Source: Myxococcota bacterium (GTDB lineage Bacteria > Myxococcota_A > Polyangia > Palsa-1104 > JAEUJZ01). Taken from it: a stretch of DNA of 33,249 bases. Below are positions 1 to 6,998 of this stretch, piece by piece; within the stretch, counting starts at the first letter, position 1, and every line of letters begins with the position of its first letter. The notes beneath the pieces are model-generated. The model made no database searches. It was not told the origin of the DNA and saw only the letters and a list, made by a program, of their open reading frames with translations. Made by a program: the position numbers and the translations under genes. Location: contig JANWXW010000057.1 in the NCBI GenBank assembly GCA_025057315.1, positions 1-33,249 on the forward strand, in the 5' to 3' direction.

Positions 1-362
1 GCCAGGAGGGCGACTCCCGACGCCATGCTCGACACCGCGAGGGGGACGAGGGCACGCCGCACCACGGCGCCGCCAATGGCCGACACGGAGAGGACGGTGG
101 CGAAGAACACTACCCCGAACACAGGGAGGGGAATCCCCAGCGGCCGCGCCCAAGCCGAACGGCGCACCACGTCGCAGCCGGACTGCATCCCTCCGCAAAA
201 CACCGGTGTGTGCACATAGTCGACCAGGAGCATCGCGGAAAACGTGAGCCCGACGAGCGCAAAAAAGCGCACTGCGAGGTCGCGTCGGTCGATGGGAGCA
301 GGGGGGGGGGAGGGGGTGGCTTGGGGGGCCGCGCGGCCCCGGCGAGACGACAGGTTCGGCAC
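1..362 (-). CDS. VKOR-family membrane thiol oxidoreductase (C-terminus cut by window edge)
   Basis: Translation from the GTG at 362 gives 120 codons before the window edge. After a Pro/Ala-rich cytoplasmic N-terminus comes a membrane segment (about residues 31-50), then a loop with Cys56 and Cys63 in the setting FCGGMQSGCDVVRRSAWARP followed by GIPLPVFG and more hydrophobic segments. The paired loop cysteines, the downstream Ser69 and the GIP/FG motif are the VKOR signature. These enzymes reoxidise DsbA-like or thioredoxin-like partners using quinone. The active-site CXXC expected further on lies outside the window and cannot be checked. The gene lies 23 bases after aroE on the same strand and is probably co-transcribed. 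The start is uncertain: GTG 362 is the first good candidate and has GGAG directly abutting it. The N-terminal codons contain a run of ten cytosines on the coding strand. Family assignment is fairly sure, physiological partner unknown. Confidence 0.8.
   Translation of the reverse strand, partial: MPNLSSRRGRAAPQATPSPPPAPIDRRDLAVRFFALVGLTFSAMLLVDYVHTPVFCGGMQSGCDVVRRSAWARPLGIPLPVFGVVFFATVLSVSAIGGAVVRRALVPLAVSSMASGVALL
301..310. repeat. Ten-base G homopolymer inside the VKOR-like gene
   Basis: Positions 301-310 are ten consecutive G (C on the coding strand), followed by A and five more G. They encode prolines in the N-terminal tail of the VKOR-like protein, ahead of the first membrane segment. 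Tracts of this length can slip in replication, and one base gained or lost would shift the frame. Confidence 0.9.
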
Positions 363-385
363 CTCCAGGCGGGCTGCTGGCGCGG

Positions 386-1228
386 CTAGCCCTGCTCGGC
401 GAGCGCCTGGCGGACGGCCGCTGCCATGGCCTGTCGGACCGCAGGGGGCAGGGGTGAGCCCAGCCACAGGGCGAGGGCTGCGGCGCCCTGGCCGACCAGC
501 ATGGGCCCGCCGGTGCTGGCGCGCAGGCCGTGACGCTCGGCCAGGGCAGACAGGGCCGTGCGGGGCCGGACGGCCAGGTCCAGCAGGACGGCCTGGCGGG
601 GCAGCCGGGCGGCGTCCAGCTCGGGGTAGGCCGCAGCCGGGTGGGCCGGGTCGCACAGCAGGCCGCGGGGGGTGCAGTCCACCACCAGGTCGCAGGTGGG
701 CAGCAGCGGTGCCAGGGCCTCGGCCGACAGAGGGGCCGGCAGGATCGGCTCGCCATCGAGGCACAGCGGCCGGGGCGTGCGGGCATGGACAGCGGTGAGG
801 GCGCCGGCCTCTCGCAGGACCAGGAGCACCGCCCGCGCCGCGCCCCCGGCGCCCAGCACCAGGGCGCGCAGGCCTGGTCGCAGGGGCACGCCGGCAGCGC
901 CGCACAGGTCGCGGAACCCCGCCACGTCGGTGTTGTAGCCCCGGGTGCAGTCCGGGTCGAAGCACAGGGTGTTGACGGCCCCCACGCGGCGGGCAAGATC
1001 GTCTGGCTCGCACAGCGCCAGGGCCGCCTCTTTGTGGGGGAGGGTGAGGTTGACGCCGCGCAGGCCGAGGGCGCGCGCGCCGCTGAGCGCCGAGGCCAGC
1101 TCCGCCGGCGGGACGGCAAAGGCGGCATAGGACCAGTGGAGGCCCAGGGCGCGCAGGGCCGCCGTCTGCATGGTGGGGGACAGGCTGTGGTCGACCGGCC
1201 AGCCGAGGACGCCCAAGCGCGTGACCAT
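386..1228 (-). CDS. aroE: Shikimate dehydrogenase
   Basis: The product (280 residues, typical for the family) reduces 3-dehydroshikimate to shikimate with NADPH in the cytosolic chorismate pathway. Visible motifs are the substrate-binding SLSP (residues 15-18), LPHK with catalytic Lys66, VNT (85-87), GYNTDVAGF with catalytic Asp101, and the nucleotide-binding loop GAGGAAR (126-132). A C-terminal GGPMLVGQGA segment completes the fold. The ATG at 1228 lies three bases after the xseA stop, so the genes are probably one transcript. No other aro gene is in the window, so the operon does not group the pathway. Function is confident; a quinate/shikimate side activity cannot be excluded from sequence. 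Confidence 0.95.
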   Translation of the reverse strand: MVTRLGVLGWPVDHSLSPTMQTAALRALGLHWSYAAFAVPPAELASALSGARALGLRGVNLTLPHKEAALALCEPDDLARRVGAVNTLCFDPDCTRGYNTDVAGFRDLCGAAGVPLRPGLRALVLGAGGAARAVLLVLREAGALTAVHARTPRPLCLDGEPILPAPLSAEALAPLLPTCDLVVDCTPRGLLCDPAHPAAAYPELDAARLPRQAVLLDLAVRPRTALSALAERHGLRASTGGPMLVGQGAAALALWLGSPLPPAVRQAMAAAVRQALAEQG

Positions 1229-1231
1229 GGC

Positions 1232-2560
1232 CTAGGTCCTGATCTCCTCGACGCGGCAGCCGAGCTCGCCGGAGGCCAGGCGAAGCCACAGCCGCTGGCC
1301 GATCTGCGCCGATCGGGCATCCAGCAGGACCCGGCCCGCCTCGTCCTGCGCCACGGCATAGCCACGCTGCAGCACGCGCAACGGGGACAGGGCCTCCAGG
1401 CGTCCCAGGAGGCCCTCAAAGTGGTGGCGGCGATGCGCCAGCAGGTTGCGCTCGGCCCGCAGCAGCCGGCCATGGAGCTGCTCGAGCGCCTCGCGGTCGC
1501 GCAGCAGGCGGGCCCGCGGGTGTTGGGCCTCCAGCTGCTGCTGCAGCTCGGCCAGCTTGCGGCGACAAGCACCCAGCTGCTTGCCCAGCAGGTCCCCGGC
1601 GCGCTTGAGCTCCCAGTCGAGCCGCTGACGCGCCGCATCGAGCGTGCGGCGGCCTGCGCGCACGACCCGCCGGTGTAGCTCGGCCAGCTCCTCCTGCAGG
1701 CTGCTAAATAGCGGCACCACCATCTCGGCAGCCGCCGAGGGCGTGGGTGCACGCAGGTCGGCGACGAAGTCGCAGATGGTGATGTCCACCTCGTGGCCGA
1801 CGGCGGAGACGACGGGGACGCGGCAGCGGGCCACGGCCCGTGCCAGCCGCTCGTCGTTGAAGGCCCACAGGTCTGCGGCCGAGCCGCCGCCCCGTCCGAC
1901 GATGATGACCTCCACCTCGGGTCGCTGCTGCAGCAGCTCCAGTGCGGCGATGATCTGCTCGGGGGCGCCCTCCCCCTGCACCTGGCAGGGGGCCACCAAA
2001 AGGCGCACCCGTCCGCGCCGCATGGCGACGCGGATGATGTCCTGCAGCGCCGCGCCGCTGGTGGAGGTGGCGATGCCGATGCAGCGCGGAAAGGGGGGCA
2101 GCGGGCGCTTGCGGGCCGAGTCAAAGAGCCCCTCTCGGGCCAGGCGGGCCTTCAACTCCTCGAAGGCGCGCAGCAGCTCGCCCTCCCCCCAGGGCTCCAT
2201 CTCCTCCACGTAGAGCTGGAACCGGCCTTGGGGCTCATAGAGGCTGACCCGGCCGCGGGCCCGCACCTTGAGACCGTCTTGGGGCGGGAACCGCAGCCGC
2301 TGCGCGCGCAGCCTGGGCATCATCGCCTCCAGGCGGCCGGTGGCGTCCTTGAGCACGAAGTACAGGTGGCCGGAGGGGGCGTGGCGCTTCACGCTGTCCA
2401 GCTCCCCCTCGACCCAGATGTCGGGGAAGCGGCTCTCCAGCGTGCGCGCAGCCTGGCGGATCAGCTCGCTGACAGACAGGGGCCGGCTGGCCGAGGAAAC
2501 GGCGGAGGTCAGCTCGAGCTGGCCTCTGAGCTGGCTCGATGGACCGCGCAGGTCAGGCAC
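1232..2560 (-). CDS. xseA: Exodeoxyribonuclease VII large subunit
   Basis: This is the catalytic large subunit of exonuclease VII, which degrades single-stranded DNA from both ends with XseB. An N-terminal OB-fold (about residues 28-120, starting RPLSVSELIRQ) is followed by the catalytic domain with VGRGGGS..DLWAFN (221-235) and SAVGHEVD..ICDFVADLRAPTPSAAAE (252-279), then a long helical coiled region and a short conserved tail (LQRGYAV). I chose the GTG at 2560, which overlaps the upstream stop by eight bases and gives 442 residues, close to the E. coli protein. The frame stays open upstream to 2662, but that would add an unconserved stretch overlapping the neighbour. No xseB is recognised in the window. 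Confidence 0.93.
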   Translation of the reverse strand: MPDLRGPSSQLRGQLELTSAVSSASRPLSVSELIRQAARTLESRFPDIWVEGELDSVKRHAPSGHLYFVLKDATGRLEAMMPRLRAQRLRFPPQDGLKVRARGRVSLYEPQGRFQLYVEEMEPWGEGELLRAFEELKARLAREGLFDSARKRPLPPFPRCIGIATSTSGAALQDIIRVAMRRGRVRLLVAPCQVQGEGAPEQIIAALELLQQRPEVEVIIVGRGGGSAADLWAFNDERLARAVARCRVPVVSAVGHEVDITICDFVADLRAPTPSAAAEMVVPLFSSLQEELAELHRRVVRAGRRTLDAARQRLDWELKRAGDLLGKQLGACRRKLAELQQQLEAQHPRARLLRDREALEQLHGRLLRAERNLLAHRRHHFEGLLGRLEALSPLRVLQRGYAVAQDEAGRVLLDARSAQIGQRLWLRLASGELGCRVEEIRT

Positions 2561-3137
2561 GGAGTGCGGCCTCGACGAAGTGCAGCCGGTCGTTGCCCCA
2601 AAACATCTCGTCGCCGACAAAGAAAGTCGGCGCGCCAAAGACGCCCCGGCGGACGGCCTCATCGGTATGGGCGCGCAGGGCGTCCTTGACGGCCTGGTCG
2701 GCGCAGCCCTGCAGCATCTGCTCGGCAGGCAGGCCTACCTCGGTGAGCAGCCGCCCCAGCGTCGCATCATCGGTCAGGTCGGCATCCTCTGACCAGTAGG
2801 CGCCAAAGAGGCGCAGCGCCAGCGCCTCCTGCCGACCACATGCCTCGGCCTGCACGCACAGGCGCAGGGCCTTGACCGTGCTGGAGGGAAAGCGGGACGG
2901 AAACCGAAAAGGGACGCGGTACAGGCTGGCCCATCGCAGGAGATCCTTCATGAGATAGAGCGACTTGGCCGGCGCGGGAGCCGGCAGCGTGTTGCCGCTC
3001 TGCTGGAAGACCGCCCCCAGGACCATCGGCCGCCATCTGACCACGGCGCCGGTGCGCTCGCTGAGGCCCTGGATCTGCGTGGCGGCCAGGTAGCTGTAGG
3101 GGCTGCTCAGGTCGTAGAAAAACTCCAGCCGCTTCAT
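2553..3137 (-). CDS. 2-hydroxychromene-2-carboxylate isomerase-like protein (DsbA-fold, kappa-GST type)
   Basis: The 194-residue product starts FFYDLSSPYSYLAATQ, the hallmark of the HCCA isomerase/kappa-class GST branch of the thioredoxin fold. A serine pair (11-12) occupies the place of the DsbA CXXC, and the C-terminus carries GVFGAPTFFVGDEMFWGNDR with the cis-proline loop. Characterised members isomerise aromatic catabolites using glutathione, while most genomic members have unknown substrates. No naphthalene or aromatic degradation genes are nearby, so a catabolic role is not supported. Its ATG overlaps the phosphomannomutase stop (ATGA) and its stop overlaps the xseA start, so it is translated within the operon. 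Family is confident, substrate unknown. Confidence 0.88.
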   Translation of the reverse strand: MKRLEFFYDLSSPYSYLAATQIQGLSERTGAVVRWRPMVLGAVFQQSGNTLPAPAPAKSLYLMKDLLRWASLYRVPFRFPSRFPSSTVKALRLCVQAEACGRQEALALRLFGAYWSEDADLTDDATLGRLLTEVGLPAEQMLQGCADQAVKDALRAHTDEAVRRGVFGAPTFFVGDEMFWGNDRLHFVEAALRA

Positions 3138-4501
3138 GGTCGCAACTCCTGCTCGATGTGGGCCAGCTCGGACTCGACCAGGCGCTGCACCTGTGCCAGC
3201 CGCTCTGGCGTGGCGGCCTCAAAGCGTAGCACGAGTGCGGCCTGGGTGTTGGAGGCTCGCACCAGGGCCCAGGCATCCGGCCAGCTCACCCGGGCCCCGT
3301 CGACATCGATGACGCTGACGCCGGGCAGTGCGCGAAAGCGGGCCACGGCCCGGCGGACGATCTCGAACTTGACCTCGTCCGCAACGGGACGACGGATCTC
3401 GGGGGTGTTGTGCAGCACCGGCAGCGAGTCCACATGCTGCTCCAGCGGCAGGTCCGAGCGCGACAGCAGCTCCACCAGGCGGGCCGCAGCGTAGATGGCA
3501 TCGTCGTAGCCCAGATAGCGGTGGGCAAAGAAGATGTGGCCCGACATCTCCCCGGCCAGCAGCGCCCCCACCTCCTTCATCTTTTCTTTGATCAGGGAGT
3601 GGCCCACCCGCCACATGATGGCCTTGCCACCGGCCTTCTCGATCTCGTCATAGAGGGCCTTGCTGCACTTGACCTCCGAGACGAACGTGGCGCCCGGCTG
3701 CTCCTGCAGAATCGCCCGCGCCAGCAGGATCATGAGCTGGTCGCCCCAGACGATGCGTCCGCGCCGATCGACAACGCCGAGGCGGTCCGCGTCGCCGTCC
3801 AGGGCGATGCCCAGCTCGGCACCGGTTTCGGCCACGGTCCGGCGCAGGTCCGCGACGTTGTCCGGTACCGTTGGGTCCGGATGATGGTGGGGGAAGCGAC
3901 CGTCCATGTCGCAGTAGAGCGGCACCACCTCGAACCCAAGCCGGCTGAGCAGGGGCACCGCGACCACCCCGCCTGTGCCATTGCCGGCATCGACGACCAC
4001 CCGGAAGCGGCGCGGCCCGATCTCGAGCCGCTGGGTGACAAAGTCCAGATAGGCCTGCTGCACCGGCTGCTCGCGCACCTGGCCCTGCCCCCTGGCGAAG
4101 TCGCGGCCCTCGATGAGGGCGCGCAGCTGGCCGAGCTGGGCCCCGTGCAGGGTCGATGGCCCGCACATGATCTTGAAGCCGTTGTCTTCGGGGGGGTTGT
4201 GGCTGCCCGTGATCTGGACGCCGCCGCCCACCTGGAAGTGAAAGACCGAGAAGTAGAGCAGGGGCGTTGGCACCACGCCCACATCGAGCACCTCCATGCC
4301 GCTGGCCAGCAGCCCCCTCAGGAGCGCATCGTGGAGCCGCGGGGAGTGGAGGCGGCAGTCCCGGCCCAGGGTCAAGGTGCGCTGGCCGGCGCGGTGCAGG
4401 TAGGTGCCGATGGCCTGACCCAGCAGGGCCACGAACTCGTCGTCCAGGTCGCGGTCGGCGACCCCACGGATATCATACTCGCGAAATACGCGGGGGTTCA
4501 T
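3134..4501 (-). CDS. Phosphomannomutase/phosphoglucomutase
   Basis: This is an alpha-D-phosphohexomutase interconverting hexose 6- and 1-phosphates, here probably making mannose 1-phosphate for the guanylyltransferase encoded just upstream. The 455-residue product shows all four family signatures: the phosphoserine loop TGSHNPPEDNGFK (Ser100), the Mg-binding DGDADR (235-240), the sugar-binding GEMSGH (317-322) and the C-terminal phosphate-binding RASNTQ (415-420). The ATG at 4501 sits in an ATGA overlap with the manC-like gene, and the N-terminus MNPRVFREYDIRG is the conserved family start. It resembles the AlgC/ManB type active on mannose and glucose phosphates; which is preferred cannot be read from sequence. 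Confidence 0.94.
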   Translation of the reverse strand: MNPRVFREYDIRGVADRDLDDEFVALLGQAIGTYLHRAGQRTLTLGRDCRLHSPRLHDALLRGLLASGMEVLDVGVVPTPLLYFSVFHFQVGGGVQITGSHNPPEDNGFKIMCGPSTLHGAQLGQLRALIEGRDFARGQGQVREQPVQQAYLDFVTQRLEIGPRRFRVVVDAGNGTGGVVAVPLLSRLGFEVVPLYCDMDGRFPHHHPDPTVPDNVADLRRTVAETGAELGIALDGDADRLGVVDRRGRIVWGDQLMILLARAILQEQPGATFVSEVKCSKALYDEIEKAGGKAIMWRVGHSLIKEKMKEVGALLAGEMSGHIFFAHRYLGYDDAIYAAARLVELLSRSDLPLEQHVDSLPVLHNTPEIRRPVADEVKFEIVRRAVARFRALPGVSVIDVDGARVSWPDAWALVRASNTQAALVLRFEAATPERLAQVQRLVESELAHIEQELRP

Positions 4502-5595
4502 AGGTACTCGCTCCATCCGTTTTGCTGGGCCAGCTCCACCAGGCTGCGCACCTGCTGGGCGCGCTCTGCAGGCAGCACCAGCACGACGTCGTCTGTGACA
4601 ACGATGATCAGCCCATTGATGTCGGCGGCGGCCACGAGCTGGCGCGTGCCCGCGACGACGAGGTTGTGATGGGCGCCAGACAGAAGAGGGGGAGGCGCGC
4701 CCGCGGCTACGATGTGATTGCCGGCGCGGTCGGGCGGATGCAGCGCGCACAGCGCTGGGAAGGAGCCGACGTCGTTCCAGCCGAAGCTGGCCGGCACCAC
4801 GCGGATGGCAGCCTCCTGGCCGACCCGGGCTCGCCCCAGCTGCTCCATGACCGCGTAGTCAATGGAGATGGCTGGCGCCTCGGGATAGCGCGCCGCGGTC
4901 CGGCTGGGATGGGTGCGCAGCTCGTCTAGGATCGCGCCCAGGGGCGGCAGGTGGCGTTCGATCTCCTGGAGGATGCGGCGGGCCGGAAAGAAAAACATGC
5001 CCGCATTCCATAGATAGGCGCCGCTCTGCACGTAGGCCGTTGCCCGCTCGGCATCTGGCTTCTCGACGAATGCCTCGACCAGGTGCACGCCTGGGGCGGT
5101 CTCGGGGCCGAGCTGGATGTAGCCATAGCCGGTCTCTGGGCGGTGGGGACGGATGCCCACGGCTACGATGTGTCCTGCCGCAGCCGTCGCCAGGGCCTGC
5201 TGCAGGGCCATCAGCCAGGCTGCTTCGTCCTGCACGAAGTGGTCGGCTGGCACCACGGCCATCAGGCCCTGGGGGTCGCGTGCCAGCACGGCCAGGGCGG
5301 ACAGACCGATGCAGGGGGCGGTGTTGCGGCCGACCGGCTCCACGATGAGGTTGTCGATGGGCAGATGAGGCGCGCAGCGGCGCACCTGGGCCACCTGATC
5401 GGCGGTGGTGACAACGAGCGTGCGCTCGGGCGGGCACAGCGCAGCGCAGCGACGCAAGGATGCGCCCAGCAGCGTCTGTCCATCGGGCAGGATCGGCAAG
5501 AACTGCTTGGGCCGGCAGCGCCTGGACAGGGGCCACAGGCGCGTGCCCCCTCCGCCTGCCATGATCACGACGAAGGTATGGTCCGGGATGTCCAT
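4498..5595 (-). CDS. manC: Mannose-1-phosphate guanylyltransferase (single-domain)
   Basis: It forms GDP-mannose from mannose 1-phosphate and GTP, the donor for mannose- and fucose-containing polysaccharides. The 365-residue protein carries the nucleotidyltransferase signature GGGGTRLWPLSR (14-25) with Lys30, EPVGRNTAP (86-94), VPADH (115-119), TGYGYI (155-160), FVEKPD (176-181) and WNAGMF (196-201). It lacks the C-terminal cupin phosphomannose isomerase domain of bifunctional ManC/AlgA proteins, so the isomerase must be encoded elsewhere. It leads the overlapping manC-pmm block. A TTGACA element lies 44 bases upstream. No glycosyltransferase neighbours indicate which polysaccharide is served. 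Confidence 0.93.
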   Translation of the reverse strand: MDIPDHTFVVIMAGGGGTRLWPLSRRCRPKQFLPILPDGQTLLGASLRRCAALCPPERTLVVTTADQVAQVRRCAPHLPIDNLIVEPVGRNTAPCIGLSALAVLARDPQGLMAVVPADHFVQDEAAWLMALQQALATAAAGHIVAVGIRPHRPETGYGYIQLGPETAPGVHLVEAFVEKPDAERATAYVQSGAYLWNAGMFFFPARRILQEIERHLPPLGAILDELRTHPSRTAARYPEAPAISIDYAVMEQLGRARVGQEAAIRVVPASFGWNDVGSFPALCALHPPDRAGNHIVAAGAPPPLLSGAHHNLVVAGTRQLVAAADINGLIIVVTDDVVLVLPAERAQQVRSLVELAQQNGWSEYL

Positions 5596-5615
5596 GAGGC
5601 TGCGGCGGCCTGCTA

Positions 5616-5644
5616 GGAGTAGCGCGGGGCCCGTCCCCTGTCAA
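5616..5644 (-). promoter_or_regulatory. Candidate sigma-70 promoter for the manC operon
   Basis: On the minus strand a perfect TTGACA (5644-5639) is followed after 17 bases by TACTCC (5621-5616), a poor -10. Predicted transcription would start about 15 bases before the manC ATG, within the 66-base gap after the small upstream gene. The -35 and spacing are good and the -10 is weak, so this is tentative. Confidence 0.4.
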
Positions 5645-5661
5645 CGCGCGCGGGGGGGCAG

Positions 5662-6063
5662 TCAGTGAACCCAGCGGCCCTGGGGGGCAGCCTCCTGCGG
5701 ATCGTAGTCATGGGACAGCACGAACGAGCAGGCAACCGCCGGCCCATCGGGTGCTTCCTCGATGCAGTCGAAGGCAAACTCCTCCGGCCCGCGCGCCTCG
5801 GTCTGCACGTAGCTGATGTGCCGCGGGTCGATGACCAGCTCACCGACGATGTTTTTGCCGCGGATGACCTGCACCAGCAGGGTCCCCTCCTCACCCTCGC
5901 CGAAGTGCCAGTGGAAGTCGTCGTGGTCGAACAGGACCACTTCGGGCGTGCCGGCGCTCACGATGCAGTTTGGATGACCCTGGAGCCACTTCCAGAAGGT
6001 ATCGAAGGACAGCACGTTGGCGCCAAGGGGCAGGTTGGGTTCGGTCGGCTTGGACAGGCTCAT
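5662..6063 (-). CDS. Conserved-looking cytosolic protein of unknown function
   Basis: I do not recognise this 133-residue product. It has no signal peptide or membrane segment and is acidic. A central stretch (EVVLFDHDDFHWHFGEGEEG) is rich in Asp, His and Glu and could bind metal, but that is only a composition-based guess. It has the look of a small alpha/beta protein with two aromatic-rich segments near the N-terminus (SFDTFWKWLQGHPNC). Coding bias matches neighbours, and it reads in the same direction as the manC operon with a 66-base gap, so it may be its first gene. A plausible promoter lies upstream at 6126-6154. Confidence 0.65.
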   Translation of the reverse strand: MSLSKPTEPNLPLGANVLSFDTFWKWLQGHPNCIVSAGTPEVVLFDHDDFHWHFGEGEEGTLLVQVIRGKNIVGELVIDPRHISYVQTEARGPEEFAFDCIEEAPDGPAVACSFVLSHDYDPQEAAPQGRWVH

Positions 6064-6105
6064 GCTCTGTTTTCATCACCCTACCCCTGCGGGCACAGGG
6101 CGAAA

Positions 6106-6154
6106 AGGAGATTCTCCTGCTCGAGGGTATACGGGGAGGTGGCGCTTGCCGCAA
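6106..6154 (-). promoter_or_regulatory. Candidate promoter with palindromic operator-like element
   Basis: On the minus strand TTGCGG (6154-6149) and TATACC (6131-6126) are separated by exactly 17 bases, placing transcription start near 6119 and the small unknown gene 56 bases downstream. At the predicted start lies a perfect interrupted palindrome, AGGAGA-T-TCTCCT (6106-6118), which could be a repressor site. The same 110-base gap must also hold the promoter of the divergent hydrolase gene. Confidence 0.35.
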
Positions 6155-6173
6155 GGCAATGGTAGGTAGAGCC

Positions 6174-6974
6174 ATGCACCGCAGGTACCGCGATGGGGTT
6201 CGCGGAGATCCCCGCCCCTTCTTCCTGGCAGGACGGGGGCGCGGGGGGGTGCTCTTGCTGCATGGCTTTACCGGCACACCCTTCGAGATGAGCCTGCTCG
6301 GCCGGGCCCTGGCTGAGCGTGGTTTCTCGGTCGCGGCGCCGCTGCTGGCGGGTCATGGGCTGGATGTTCGGGCGCTGGCGGCCACCGGCTGGCCGGAGTG
6401 GCTGGCCAGTGCGGAGGCAGCGCTGCTGGACTTGGTCGAGCAGCTGCGCGGCGAGCCGCTGGCGGTTGTGGGGCTGTCGATGGGGGGCCTGTTGGCCCTG
6501 GAGCTGTGCCGGCGGCATCCAGACCTGCTGCGTGCGGCTTGCTTTCTGGCCACGCCGCTGTGGCTGCCGTCGTGGCAGATGCGGGGCATCGGTGCGCTCG
6601 GACGGCTGCGCGGCATCAGCCTGCCCAAGCTCGCCGGCTCCGACGTGCGCGACCGGGCCATGGGCCAGGCCAACCCGGCCACCCCGCGCATGCCCATCAC
6701 GTGCCTGCTCAGCCTGTGCGAGCTAATGAAGGTGGTGCGCGGACGCCTGGGCGAGGTCGACCGCCCGGCGCTGCTGGCCCACGCGGTGCATGATCATACG
6801 GTCCCGTACGCGTGCCTGGGGGAGCTGGCGCGGGGCCTGGGCACGCCACGGGCCGACCTGCGCTGCCTGAGCCTGCCGCGCAGCTTTCATCTTATTACTC
6901 TGGACGTCGAGCGCGAGGTGCTCTTTGCCGCCATCGGCGACCACCTGACCCGCTACCTCGGTGCCGCTCGTTAA
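6174..6974 (+). CDS. Alpha/beta hydrolase of the carboxylesterase/monoacylglycerol lipase type
   Basis: The 266-residue protein has the oxyanion motif LLLHGFTGTP (27-36), nucleophile Ser102 in GLSMGG, Asp207 in HDHTVP and His239 in SFHLITLD, a complete catalytic triad arranged as in bacterial monoacylglycerol lipase and Est30 carboxylesterases. No signal peptide is seen, so it should act in the cytosol. Glycerol kinase starts 24 bases downstream, which supports release of glycerol from monoglycerides as its job, although that is inference. The start could also be ATG 6159; I prefer 6174 because the family domain starts soon after and a purine-rich GGTAGGTAG precedes it. The frame remains open further upstream into the divergent gene. 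Confidence 0.88.
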   Translation: MHRRYRDGVRGDPRPFFLAGRGRGGVLLLHGFTGTPFEMSLLGRALAERGFSVAAPLLAGHGLDVRALAATGWPEWLASAEAALLDLVEQLRGEPLAVVGLSMGGLLALELCRRHPDLLRAACFLATPLWLPSWQMRGIGALGRLRGISLPKLAGSDVRDRAMGQANPATPRMPITCLLSLCELMKVVRGRLGEVDRPALLAHAVHDHTVPYACLGELARGLGTPRADLRCLSLPRSFHLITLDVEREVLFAAIGDHLTRYLGAAR

Positions 6975-6998
6975 AACCGAAGAAGAGGGAACAGTTCC

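Noticed and set aside
244..798. Long open frame on the plus strand opposite aroE and the VKOR-like gene
   Set aside because: Its translation is Gly/Pro/Arg-rich without domains, and the minus strand encodes clear families over the same bases; it is a shadow of GC-rich coding.
530..1678. 382-codon open frame on the plus strand
   Set aside because: It lies entirely opposite aroE and xseA, both with intact motifs, and shows no recognisable protein features.
2553..3137. DsbA-like protein as redox partner of the VKOR protein in the same operon
   Set aside because: It has Ser-Ser instead of a CXXC motif and no signal peptide, so it cannot be a periplasmic disulfide carrier.
3410..4669. 419-codon plus-strand open frame
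   Set aside because: It is antisense to the phosphomannomutase gene, which has all four family signatures in the other strand.
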